Of a DNA stretch of 64,000 nucleotides, positions 10,295 through 18,048 are shown one piece after another; positions within the stretch are counted from its first letter, which is position 1, and every line of letters starts with the position of its first letter. The translations under genes and the position numbers were made by a program. Location: contig NZ_JARJEF010000010.1 of the NCBI RefSeq assembly GCF_029697505.1, forward strand, positions 62,001 through 126,000, read 5' to 3'. The notes under the pieces were generated by a model. The model saw only the letters and a program-made list of their open reading frames with translations. It was not told where the DNA came from and searched no databases. Source of the DNA: Pseudophaeobacter profundi (GTDB lineage Bacteria; Pseudomonadota; Alphaproteobacteria; Rhodobacterales; Rhodobacteraceae).

Positions 10295-11671
10295 CTATCC
10301 CTCCTTTTCGATCTTCGTCAGACTGTCGCGCAGCGCCAGTCCGTATTCGTATTTTGCCGGGCAGGCAAAGCCGACCAGCCCGAGATCTTCTTCGTCCAAC
10401 TCCAGCGCACCCAGCGCCTGGGCCTGGTCGGTATCCATCACCAAAAGCGCGCGCAACAGCTGCGTTGGCAGATAGTCCTGCGGCATCAGCCGTTCAAAGG
10501 TGCCGGTGGGCACCATGGCACGCCGTCCTCCGTTCAGGTTTGATGTCAGCGCATAGAGCTTCTTGGAAAACAGCGATCCCAGCACCGGCTGCACCGCGTA
10601 TTTGCTGGCCATCGGGCGAATCCAGCCCAGCGGGATCTGTTTCTTGTCTTCTTCGATCACGGTGATCTGCCGCGCATAACGCCCCAGATAGCCATCCAGC
10701 CCGGCACCAGCGCGCCCCGACAGGATCGAGCCAGAAATCATCCGCACGTTTTCAGTGCTGTCCAGCTCACCGGCCAGCAGCTCTTCCATAGAGGCACCAG
10801 CAATGGTGCGCAGCAGGCGCGGATTGCGCAGCAGCGGACCTGACAGCGCCACGACGCGTTCGGCATTGATCTGGCCAGTGCTCAGCAACCGGCCAATGGC
10901 GATCACATCCTGGTAGCCGATGCTCCAGACCGTCTTGGTCGCGGTGGGCGGCTCGATGAAATGCATGTGGGTGCCAGCCAGACCTGCAGGATGCGGGCCG
11001 TCAAAGGTGGCGACGTCGACCTCATCCACGCTGGGAATCGCAGTTCCGGGCGTTTGGCATAGATAGGTTTTGCCCTCGCTCAATCGGCTGATCGCGCGCA
11101 GGCCATTGGCAAAATCTTCGGCGGCCTCCTGAATGATTACCGCCGCCTCTGGCGCCAGAGGTTCCGATTCCATTGCGGTGACATAGATCGCGGCCGGGCG
11201 GGCTTCGAGGCTGGGCACCTTGGAATAGGGCCGACTGCGGAACGAGGTCCACAGACCCGCAGCACAGAGCCGCTCTGCCAGACCTTCGGGGGTGGTGATA
11301 TCGCCCACCGCCGAGAAATCAACCGGATCAGCCGCCGCGGCGTCCACTTCGATTTCAACGCTGATCAGCACCCGGCGTGCACCCCGGTTGATCGCTTTCA
11401 CACGGCCTGCCACTGGCGAGACCACCTGCACCTCAGGGGTGTCTTTATGGGCAAAGATCGGGGTGCCAGCGGCGACCACATCGCCTTCTTGCACCGCGAG
11501 ACGGGGTTTCAGACCCAGGTAATCGCTGCCCAGCAGGGCAACGGTCCTGACTGCCGGACCCATATGAACTTCCTGCGAAGGCGCGCCTTCAACCGGAAGT
11601 TCGAGTCCTTTTTGTAGCTTGTAATGCCGCAACTCTATCTCTTCTTCTCTGCTATCGGTCAGAACCAACAC
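10295..11671 (-). CDS. nqrA: Na+-translocating NADH:quinone reductase subunit A
   Basis: A 458-residue peripheral subunit on the cytoplasmic face, homologous to RnfC but without Fe-S sites. LQKGLELPVEGAP, KPRLAVQEGDVVAAG and SPVAGRVKAINRGARR form the N-terminal barrel, and the C-terminal part has IPLGWIRPMASKYAV. It is first in the nqr operon. The ATG at 11671 has no clear ribosome site. A TTG at 11632 would give MRHYKLQKGLELP, a beginning closer to other NqrA proteins, and is preceded by an AGAAGAAGAG purine run, so the true start may be 13 codons downstream. Confidence 0.96.
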   Translation of the reverse strand: MLVLTDSREEEIELRHYKLQKGLELPVEGAPSQEVHMGPAVRTVALLGSDYLGLKPRLAVQEGDVVAAGTPIFAHKDTPEVQVVSPVAGRVKAINRGARRVLISVEIEVDAAAADPVDFSAVGDITTPEGLAERLCAAGLWTSFRSRPYSKVPSLEARPAAIYVTAMESEPLAPEAAVIIQEAAEDFANGLRAISRLSEGKTYLCQTPGTAIPSVDEVDVATFDGPHPAGLAGTHMHFIEPPTATKTVWSIGYQDVIAIGRLLSTGQINAERVVALSGPLLRNPRLLRTIAGASMEELLAGELDSTENVRMISGSILSGRAGAGLDGYLGRYARQITVIEEDKKQIPLGWIRPMASKYAVQPVLGSLFSKKLYALTSNLNGGRRAMVPTGTFERLMPQDYLPTQLLRALLVMDTDQAQALGALELDEEDLGLVGFACPAKYEYGLALRDSLTKIEKEG

Positions 11672-11772
11672 ATCGTGGCCGTTGTTCGGATTCGGCCTGC
11701 AAATAGTCTGATCTGGACCAAGTTCCCACTGGAAAAATGCAAAAGTGTCAGATCAGGCCCACCGAGGCTTGA

Positions 11773-11799
11773 TTGACAGGGCCGCGAATAGCGTACAAT
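11773..11799 (+). promoter_or_regulatory. Sigma-70-like promoter of apbE-nqrM
   Basis: TTGACA at 11773-11778 and TACAAT at 11794-11799 are near-consensus boxes, with a short 15-bp spacer. The -10 box ends 29 bases before the apbE start, and AGGGTAGGTG gives a ribosome site. The gap also holds CTGATCTG-type repeats on both sides of the nqrA upstream region, whose role I cannot tell. Confidence 0.5.
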
Positions 11800-11828
11800 A
11801 GGAGGGCGTTTCAAGGGTAGGTGAACAA

Positions 11829-12854
11829 ATGGCTCGGCTCTTTCTTGTTGCTCTGATGGTTCTGCTTGCCGCCTGCAAGTCGGATCCGGTCACTCTGACC
11901 TTCAGCGGTGAAACAATGGGCACAACCTATAATATCGTCGCGGTAGACAAGACCGCTGCGCTTTCACCAGATGTAGTGCAGGATGCGATCACTCAGGCGC
12001 TGGATCAGGTCAATGCGCAGATGTCCAATTGGGACCCCAGTTCAGAAATTTCGCGCTTCAACGCCGCCGCCGTGACCGACCCGGTCAAGATCTCGCCGGA
12101 ACTGGCCAAGGTGATGCGTGCCGCCACCGAGATCCACCGCAAAAGCGAGAAGCTGTTTGACGTCACCCTTGGCCCGCTGATTGAAATCTGGGGCTTTGGG
12201 GCGCGCAACGCCGACAGCCCGGTGCCGTCGGACGCAAAGATCCAGGCGGCGCTGGCGGTGATTGGTCAGGACAAGATCCTGTCGCTGTCAACGGCCCCCA
12301 ACAGCCTACGCAAGAGCCTGCCTGATACTTCAGTCTACTTGGCCGCCATCGCCAAGGGCTATGGGGTAGATCAAGTCGCGGCCGCACTACAGGCGGCAGG
12401 ACTGCACGACTATATGGTCGAAATCGGCGGCGATCTGGTCACCGCAGGCCAGAATCCGAATGGTGCCAGCTGGCGCATCGGCATTGAACGCCCTGATGCC
12501 GCAGCCCAGACGATTGAAGAAATTGTCGATGTCTCTGGGCTTGGCATGGCGACATCCGGCGATTACCGCAATTATTTTGAACAGGATGGCATACGCTATT
12601 CCCATATCATCGACGCGGTCACAGGCCGCCCAATCACCCATGGAACAGCCTCTGTCACCGTGCTGGCCGATTCTGCCATGATGGCCGATGGCTGGGCCAC
12701 CGCACTGCTGGCCTTGGGTCAGGACCGTGGGCTGCCCATCGCCGAGGCAGAGGGACTCGCGGTTTTGTTCATTGCACGTCAGCCCGATTCTGGTGAAACA
12801 GGGTTTGAAACCACCGTCAGCACCCAGTTCGCGAAACTGCAGGCAGAGCAATAG
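11829..12854 (+). CDS. apbE: FMN transferase (flavinyl transferase) for Nqr maturation
   Basis: A 341-residue periplasmic lipoprotein: signal peptide MARLFLVALMVLLAAC with a lipobox ending at Cys16. ApbE signatures follow: GETMGTTYNIVAV, NWDPSSEISRFNA, DVTLGPLIEIWGFG, AIAKGYGVDQVA and VEIGGDLVTAG. ApbE proteins use FAD to attach FMN to Thr in SGAT motifs, exactly those seen here in NqrB and NqrC. It is transcribed divergently from nqrA and followed 14 bases later by nqrM, a maturation operon. Confidence in this role is high because of the location. Confidence 0.97.
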   Translation: MARLFLVALMVLLAACKSDPVTLTFSGETMGTTYNIVAVDKTAALSPDVVQDAITQALDQVNAQMSNWDPSSEISRFNAAAVTDPVKISPELAKVMRAATEIHRKSEKLFDVTLGPLIEIWGFGARNADSPVPSDAKIQAALAVIGQDKILSLSTAPNSLRKSLPDTSVYLAAIAKGYGVDQVAAALQAAGLHDYMVEIGGDLVTAGQNPNGASWRIGIERPDAAAQTIEEIVDVSGLGMATSGDYRNYFEQDGIRYSHIIDAVTGRPITHGTASVTVLADSAMMADGWATALLALGQDRGLPIAEAEGLAVLFIARQPDSGETGFETTVSTQFAKLQAEQ

Positions 12855-12868
12855 AAGGCACAGATCCC

Positions 12869-13117
12869 ATGACCACTTTCCTGTTTACCTTTGGGCTTTT
12901 GACACTTGTCATGCTGGGCATGTCGCTGGGGGTCTTGTTGATGGGCAAGACCATCAAGGGCAGCTGCGGCGGGCTGAACGCCATTTCCGGCGCCGATAAA
13001 TGCGTTGTCTGCGCCAAGGATATCGATCCCGACAGCCCACTGCGTGACAAATTACAGTGTAAGCGTGCCCGGAAGATGGTGGAACAAATGGAAGCAGAGA
13101 TGCAGGCCAAGCCCTGA
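12869..13117 (+). CDS. nqrM: Na+-NQR maturation protein NqrM
   Basis: An 82-residue protein with one N-terminal membrane helix (residues 5-26) and a soluble tail with four cysteines: C33 (GSCGGL), C45 and C48 (CVVC), and C64 (LQCKRARKM). This is the DUF539/NqrM pattern. NqrM is needed for assembling the iron centre between NqrD and NqrE. Its position after apbE, opposite the nqr operon, supports the call. Confidence 0.95.
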   Translation: MTTFLFTFGLLTLVMLGMSLGVLLMGKTIKGSCGGLNAISGADKCVVCAKDIDPDSPLRDKLQCKRARKMVEQMEAEMQAKP

Positions 13118-13151
13118 TCTGCCCAGCTGATTGCCAGACCCATGCATAACA

Positions 13152-13175
13152 GGCGGCCCCTTGGGTCGCCTTTTT
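13152..13175 (+). terminator. Rho-independent terminator after nqrM
   Basis: GGCGGCCC and GGGTCGCC form an 8-bp stem with one G-T pair around a 3-base loop, followed by TTTTT. It closes the apbE-nqrM transcript 34 bases after the nqrM stop. Confidence 0.8.
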
Positions 13176-13205
13176 GCTGTGTCTGCCCCGACGTTCAGCC
13201 GGCTG

Positions 13206-13394
13206 TCACGACGCCTGCATCGGCACAAAGGCCAGTAGCAACAGCGCCCCAGCTGCCAGCAGACCAAACAGCCAAAGCTGCCAGCGCGGCCCCTCTGCCT
13301 TCCAAACGCGGCGATAGCGATTGCCCGCAAGCACCGCCAGAAATATCAGAACCGTGGCAACAAGAGGCGTCAGAGTGATCTGCGAGGCAAGCAA
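13206..13394 (-). CDS. Small two-helix membrane protein, unknown function
   Basis: A 62-residue reading frame starting at TTG 13394 with a good ribosome site (GGGGA, 7 bases upstream). It encodes two hydrophobic helices (about residues 9-24 and 39-58) separated by a charged loop (GNRYRRVWKAEGPRW), the inside-positive pattern of a small inner-membrane protein. It lies in the gap between the nqrM terminator and the CBS gene on the opposite strand. No family recognised. It could be spurious, but its amino-acid pattern is not that of a random frame. Confidence 0.5.
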   Translation of the reverse strand: MLASQITLTPLVATVLIFLAVLAGNRYRRVWKAEGPRWQLWLFGLLAAGALLLLAFVPMQAS

Positions 13395-13491
13395 GGTATT
13401 TCCCCATTGGTATTTTGTCGTCTAAGCTGAATGGCACGGCACAGCACCATGAGACAACCCAAGCACCGCAACCAAAAGGGAGCATTTCAAC

Positions 13492-14013
13492 ATGCCAAGC
13501 TCATATCAGGCGCCCCACGTGGGCGACCACCCCAAACAGGCCAGTCACAGCCAGTCTGTCGATAGCAATATCGCGCAAGAGACGGCCACAGTTGAAAAAC
13601 TGATCGCGCGCAAGGGCAGCACAGTCTACACGATCTCTCCCAAAGACACGATCAGCACCGCTGTCAAAGTTCTGCGAGATCGCAGAATTGGTGCGCTCTT
13701 GGTCACCAATACCGAAGGCGGGCTCGACGGCATCCTGTCAGAGCGCGACATCGTGCGCAAACTTGCGGAAACGCCCGGCCAGACCCTGCCGCAAACGGTC
13801 GCCGACAATATGACACGATCAGTGGAAACCTGCGCCCCGGCTGATCCTCTTGTGACGGTACTGCGGCGCATGACCGAAGGGCGCTTTCGCCATATGCCGG
13901 TGATCTCGCAGGGCAAAATTTGCGGTATGCTGACGGTTGGCGATGTGGTGAACTACCGCCTGCAAGAGCTGGAGTACGAAGCGCTGCAACTGAAACAAAT
14001 GATTGTTGGCTAA
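13492..14013 (+). CDS. CBS-domain pair protein
   Basis: A 173-residue cytoplasmic protein. After a polar N-terminal tail of about 40 residues it contains two CBS domains (about 45-100 and 110-165): TISPKDTISTAVKVLRDRRI, ALLVTNTEGGLDGILSERDI and MTEGRFRHMPVISQGKI. Paired CBS domains usually bind adenine nucleotides and act as energy or redox sensors. This stand-alone type with the SERDIVRKLAE signature is common in alphaproteobacteria. Partner and target are unknown. It is a single gene, with a promoterless-looking 97-bp gap upstream. Confidence 0.88.
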   Translation: MPSSYQAPHVGDHPKQASHSQSVDSNIAQETATVEKLIARKGSTVYTISPKDTISTAVKVLRDRRIGALLVTNTEGGLDGILSERDIVRKLAETPGQTLPQTVADNMTRSVETCAPADPLVTVLRRMTEGRFRHMPVISQGKICGMLTVGDVVNYRLQELEYEALQLKQMIVG

Positions 14014-14068
14014 GCGCTCTTCTTTCGCTCCCACTCTGTGCCAGTGGGCGGGGGCATGGCGCGCGGGA

Positions 14069-14863
14069 TCAGTCCTCCGAGAGGATCGGAAAGCGGCGCC
14101 CGGTGATATGCAACAATTCCTGCACCGCAGTCACCAGCGCCGGCCCGACGCTCTCGGTTATCAATTCATCCGTCAGATCGACGGTGCGCGCACCGCTCAG
14201 AAAGGAGACCGGTTCGCCAAATTCTGACGGACGGTAGGGCGCGGCTATGGCGTTGATCGAGGTATTGAAACGCTGCTCTCCGCGCACAAAGGCATAGCCA
14301 TCGCTAAGCAGGCCGGACTGCGCCTCGGCCCAGGCCTCTTGGTATTGGCTTTGATCCTGCGGCGTCATGGATTGGGTCAGTTTGGTCAGCTCGCTCCGCC
14401 CCAGGGCCCCCAGAAAGGCCGCCCCGGTAGACGAGGCCAGGATCGGCATCCGGTAGCCCACATTCAGCCAGATGGTGGTTGAATTGCGCGGCCGCCAAGT
14501 CTTGACGATCAGCATCTTGCCATCGTCCTGAATTGCCACCCCGGTCAGCGTTTTGGTAGCATCCGCCAGCCTTTGCATGATCGGCCCAGCAGTTTCCACA
14601 AAGCCAAAAGAAGCCCCCGCGATATTGCCAAGCGCCAGTGCGGCAGGCCCCAGCCGATATTTGTCATGGTGATGTCCATGGGTCAGATAACCAAGCGCGC
14701 AGAGCGTGAAGGTCAGCCGTGAAACAGTGGAACGCGGCAGGCCCGTGCGCTCTGATATTTCAAGATTTCCAAGTCCATCGTCATTAGGCCCAAAGGCCCG
14801 CAACACATTGAGACCACGCGCCAGGGTATTGGCAAATCGCTTATCGTCTTTCAGTTCTGACAT
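14069..14863 (-). CDS. IclR-family transcriptional regulator
   Basis: A 264-residue regulator. Winged HTH at residues 10-70 (TLARGLNVLRAF, ISERTGLPRSTVSRLTFTL), followed by the IclR ligand domain (SFGFVETAGPIMQRLADAT, PILASSTGAAFLGAL, SINAIAAP). It resembles the PcaR/PobR-like branch that controls aromatic or other carboxylate catabolism. It is last in the minus-strand cluster acyl-CoA synthetase-dctP-dctQ-dctM, 67 bases after dctM. Two similar palindromes, one in front of this gene and one in front of the acyl-CoA synthetase, are candidate binding sites. Confidence 0.92.
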   Translation of the reverse strand: MSELKDDKRFANTLARGLNVLRAFGPNDDGLGNLEISERTGLPRSTVSRLTFTLCALGYLTHGHHHDKYRLGPAALALGNIAGASFGFVETAGPIMQRLADATKTLTGVAIQDDGKMLIVKTWRPRNSTTIWLNVGYRMPILASSTGAAFLGALGRSELTKLTQSMTPQDQSQYQEAWAEAQSGLLSDGYAFVRGEQRFNTSINAIAAPYRPSEFGEPVSFLSGARTVDLTDELITESVGPALVTAVQELLHITGRRFPILSED

Positions 14864-14883
14864 TGCCTCAAGTCCTAGCCATG

Positions 14884-14898
14884 GTTAGAAATTCCAAC
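14884..14898. promoter_or_regulatory. Candidate IclR operator, site 1
   Basis: GTTAGAAATTCCAAC matches its own reverse complement at 12 of 15 positions and lies 21 bases upstream of the iclR start. A related sequence occurs at 19667-19681. IclR-family operators often have this TGGAAATnATTTCCA-like form. Confidence 0.4.
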
Positions 14899-14930
14899 TT
14901 ATCGAAATTAAAGCCAATGAAAAAGCCTGT

Positions 14931-16271
14931 TCATCTTGCTGTCATCGACAACACAAGCGAAATCGACGGAAAGCCCACAATGAGTGCGAGAACCAGCACA
15001 TCAACGCAAAGAAACCGCCAGATGCCGGCAAAAACGGTGCCAATCGGTGCCGCTCGGCCCACCACATTCGACAGGACAAAGACATTCAGCCCCACTGGTG
15101 GGGTGATCAGGCCGATTTCCAGCAGCTTGACCACCACAACGCCAAACCAGATCAGGTTCATGCCGTAGGATTCGACCAGAGGCACCACCAAAGGCAGGGT
15201 CAGAACCATGATGCCAATGGGATCAAGGAACATGCCCAGCATCAGATAGACAGCACAGATACACAGCAGCAGAACCATGGGCGACAGCTGTGCATCGGCC
15301 ACCGCCTGCACCAGTGCTGGCGCCATGCCGGTCAGGGCGATGGCGGCAACAAAGATCTTGGCCCCGGCAGCCACCACAAAGATCGCAGCGGTCTGCACAC
15401 AGGTTTCACGCACCGCTTCCCACAGGCCCTGCAAGGTCAGGCGTCTTTGGCCAAAGCCGATGAGGGTGGTGATCACGACACTCACCGCGGCCGCCGCCGT
15501 AGCGGTGAAAAACCCGCCATAGATCCCCACCACGATGATCACAAAGATCAGTGCCGCAGGCCATGCCTCGCGGGCGGCCGCCATTTTCTCGCCAAAGCTG
15601 GCCGCTGCACCACGTTCGGGCACAAGTCTGGGATTAACCTGGATCCAGGCCCAGATCACCAACACAAAGCCCGCCAGCGTCAACAGCCCCGGTAGCACCC
15701 CCGCCAGAAACAGTTTGCTGACGGATGTTTCTGTGAAGATGGCGTAGATGATGAACAGGATGCTTGGTGGGATCAGCGACCCCAATGTGCCACCCGCTGC
15801 CACGCTTGCCGTCGCCAGACGCGGATCATAACCAAGGCGCAGCATCTCCGGCGTGCAGATCTTGCCCATGGTCGAGGCACAGGCCAGGCTAGATCCGGTG
15901 ATGGCGGAAAACCCGCCACAGCCCATGACCGAAGCCACCGCCAGCCCACCACGCTGGCGCACCAACCAAACCTTGGCCGAATTGTAGACCGCCGTGGTGA
16001 TACCTGCCCGATAGGCGATATTGCCAAGCGCCACAAACAGCGGAATCATCGACAAATCAAAGCTATGCACCAGATCGAAAGAGTTCGAAAACACCAGAGA
16101 CGCAGTCGCCCGGATGGCGCGCTCGGGCATGAAGGTTCCGGTTCTGAAGGCGAAAATGCTAAAGGCCGCCATAGTCGCCACGCCGATCAGCGCAAAGGCA
16201 ATCGGCACCCGCATCGCCAGGAGCACCAGCATCAGGCCAAAGGCCACCAATCCAATCGTTGCCGGATCCAT
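14931..16271 (-). CDS. TRAP transporter large permease (DctM)
   Basis: A 446-residue polytopic membrane protein with about 12 helices. DctM signatures: AGGTLGSLIPPSILFIIYAI, LFLAGVLPGLL, MLGMFLDPIGIMVLTLPL and ITPPVGLNVFVLSNV. It imports the substrate captured by the DctP encoded at 16906-17970, together with the DctQ protein 47 bases upstream. It is part of a five-gene minus-strand cluster with an acyl-CoA synthetase, so the substrate is probably a carboxylate that is activated with CoA. Confidence 0.94.
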   Translation of the reverse strand: MDPATIGLVAFGLMLVLLAMRVPIAFALIGVATMAAFSIFAFRTGTFMPERAIRATASLVFSNSFDLVHSFDLSMIPLFVALGNIAYRAGITTAVYNSAKVWLVRQRGGLAVASVMGCGGFSAITGSSLACASTMGKICTPEMLRLGYDPRLATASVAAGGTLGSLIPPSILFIIYAIFTETSVSKLFLAGVLPGLLTLAGFVLVIWAWIQVNPRLVPERGAAASFGEKMAAAREAWPAALIFVIIVVGIYGGFFTATAAAAVSVVITTLIGFGQRRLTLQGLWEAVRETCVQTAAIFVVAAGAKIFVAAIALTGMAPALVQAVADAQLSPMVLLLCICAVYLMLGMFLDPIGIMVLTLPLVVPLVESYGMNLIWFGVVVVKLLEIGLITPPVGLNVFVLSNVVGRAAPIGTVFAGIWRFLCVDVLVLALIVGFPSISLVLSMTAR

Positions 16272-16318
16272 TACATCTATTCCCGATATTAAAGAGGTCT
16301 ACGAAAGGGGCGTGTCGC

Positions 16319-16840
16319 TTAGTTGCCCGCAGCGTCCAAGGCTAACCTGCCGCCACGCCAGAGGGTGACAATATCGCTGCAGCCCATCATCAGCAGCCGC
16401 AGCCAACACAGCGCAATGCCAATCACAAAGGCCAGTCTCCCTGGCCATTGTGGCAGGTTGAGATCCCCATAAAAGGCGCTGCCAGTATTGATCTGATGCA
16501 TCAGCTCCTTCCCGCCCGCATAGATAAGCGGCGTCAGGGCAAAGACCCCGAAGAAGGTGCCAAAGACCACAAAATAATCCACCAGACGCGGTGGCAGCAT
16601 ATTGGTCAAGAATTCAACTGCGATATGCGCCCGCTGGGTGGTGGCAGCCGCCAGCGGCATAATGATGGCCAGCACCATCAATTCACGCACGATGATCACC
16701 GCATCCGGCACCGAGGCGTGAAACAGGTTCAGGGCAATCACATCGGCAAAGATCATCAAAGCCAGTAGAATAATCGCTGCCGTTGCCACGTCGATACAGA
16801 TTTTTTCGATCCGGTCCAGCATACCTGCCACCTTTGCCAT
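16319..16840 (-). CDS. TRAP transporter small permease (DctQ)
   Basis: A 173-residue protein with four membrane helices, the normal size for DctQ. DVIALNLFHASVPDAVIIVRELM and QRAHIAVEFLTNML show the usual DctQ pattern (helix 2 with a polar dip, then a cytoplasmic loop with the HIxVE motif). It lies between dctP and dctM in the same direction, forming a standard P-Q-M set. Confidence 0.92.
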   Translation of the reverse strand: MAKVAGMLDRIEKICIDVATAAIILLALMIFADVIALNLFHASVPDAVIIVRELMVLAIIMPLAAATTQRAHIAVEFLTNMLPPRLVDYFVVFGTFFGVFALTPLIYAGGKELMHQINTGSAFYGDLNLPQWPGRLAFVIGIALCWLRLLMMGCSDIVTLWRGGRLALDAAGN

Positions 16841-16905
16841 ATGTTGAAAGTTGAAACATCGGGGCAGGACTGCTCCTGCCCCGGCGCATCAGGTTCGGGC
16901 GCGGC

Positions 16906-17970
16906 TCAGTTGCGCTCCCAAGGGTAGCCCTTGGCCTCGAACTCGGCGGTGAAATCAGCCACAGCCTGGGTATAGACCTCGATCATGTGATCCGGGTTCA
17001 GCCCAACGCTGGCGGCGTTGTCTTTCCAGTCCTGCAAAAAGGGTTCAGTGGCTGCGTTCAGGGCTGCGCGCTCTTCGACAGAGACCTCGATTACCTTGAC
17101 GGGGCGGTCATATTCATCCGCCCGCATTGCCGCCAGCGCCTTGGAATTGGCGCCAATGACGATCTGGGCGAATTTATCGGCCAGCTCGGTGCCTGCCTGG
17201 GTCATCACCGCCTTTTGCTCATCGCTCAGCGCATCATAGCTATACTTGTTCATGAACATGCCGTAGCCGCCGATCTGGCCCCAGTTCAGCACCGTGTAGC
17301 TGTCGATGACCTCATGCCATTTCAGCGCCGGAACGATGTAGGAATAGCCCTGGGTACAATCGATCAACCCGGTATCAAGCCCTTGATAAGCATCATAAAC
17401 GCTTAGGTTGACCATGGTGGCGCCCAGCTCGCCAAAGACCTTGCCGTAGACGCCAGCGCCGCGCACCTTCTTGCCTGCGATATCTGCAATCGATGTGATC
17501 TCACCGCCCTTGCAGGCGACATTCACATCCGAAGCGGTGAAGGTGCCGATATAGACCAAATTTTGGCGGGCCAGGTTTTCCGTGATCTCTGGCACCGTGC
17601 GCATCAGGTGGTCAGTGGCGCGCAGGCCAACCCAGGGGTTCGGGCCGCCCAGGGGCAGATCTGCCAGCGAATAAGCCGCCATTTCCTTTTGGAAATAGGC
17701 CGAAATGATCGACCCCGCATCCGCAACGCCATCACCGATCGACTGCACCGAGGCAGAGGCCTTGAACAGGGCACCGCCCCATTGCACATCCAGTTTCAGA
17801 TCGCCGTCGGACAGTTCACCGATCCGGCCATCGAACCATTTCAACGCTGCAGGCACAGTGCCGCGGGCCGGGCCGCTATGGCCATAGAAAATGGTGGTCT
17901 GGGCTGCTGCAACGCCGCCCATGGACAGGGCAACAGCGGCGGCCCCCATTGTGGTTTTCACAAAACGCAT
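16906..17970 (-). CDS. TRAP transporter substrate-binding protein (DctP)
   Basis: A 354-residue periplasmic receptor. Start ATG 17970 is chosen because GGGGAGGAG lies 9 bases upstream and it gives a clean signal peptide (MRFVKTTMGAAAVALSMGGV, cleavage after VAAA). An upstream in-frame start would add a cysteine-rich stretch unlike a signal. The mature part has the C4-dicarboxylate-binding layout (YAGTF-like IGTFTASDVN, KVRGAGVYGKVFGELGA, SVYDAYQGLDTGLIDC). Unlike most DctP proteins it has two cysteines flanking the ligand region. The ligand is unknown; the neighbouring acyl-CoA ligase suggests an organic acid. Confidence 0.92.
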   Translation of the reverse strand: MRFVKTTMGAAAVALSMGGVAAAQTTIFYGHSGPARGTVPAALKWFDGRIGELSDGDLKLDVQWGGALFKASASVQSIGDGVADAGSIISAYFQKEMAAYSLADLPLGGPNPWVGLRATDHLMRTVPEITENLARQNLVYIGTFTASDVNVACKGGEITSIADIAGKKVRGAGVYGKVFGELGATMVNLSVYDAYQGLDTGLIDCTQGYSYIVPALKWHEVIDSYTVLNWGQIGGYGMFMNKYSYDALSDEQKAVMTQAGTELADKFAQIVIGANSKALAAMRADEYDRPVKVIEVSVEERAALNAATEPFLQDWKDNAASVGLNPDHMIEVYTQAVADFTAEFEAKGYPWERN

Positions 17971-18048
17971 AGTCAAAATCTCCTCCCCGAGACGACATTT
18001 GATTCTAGCTAACATACAGAACACACTTCTGCATAGTAGAATTTGCGT

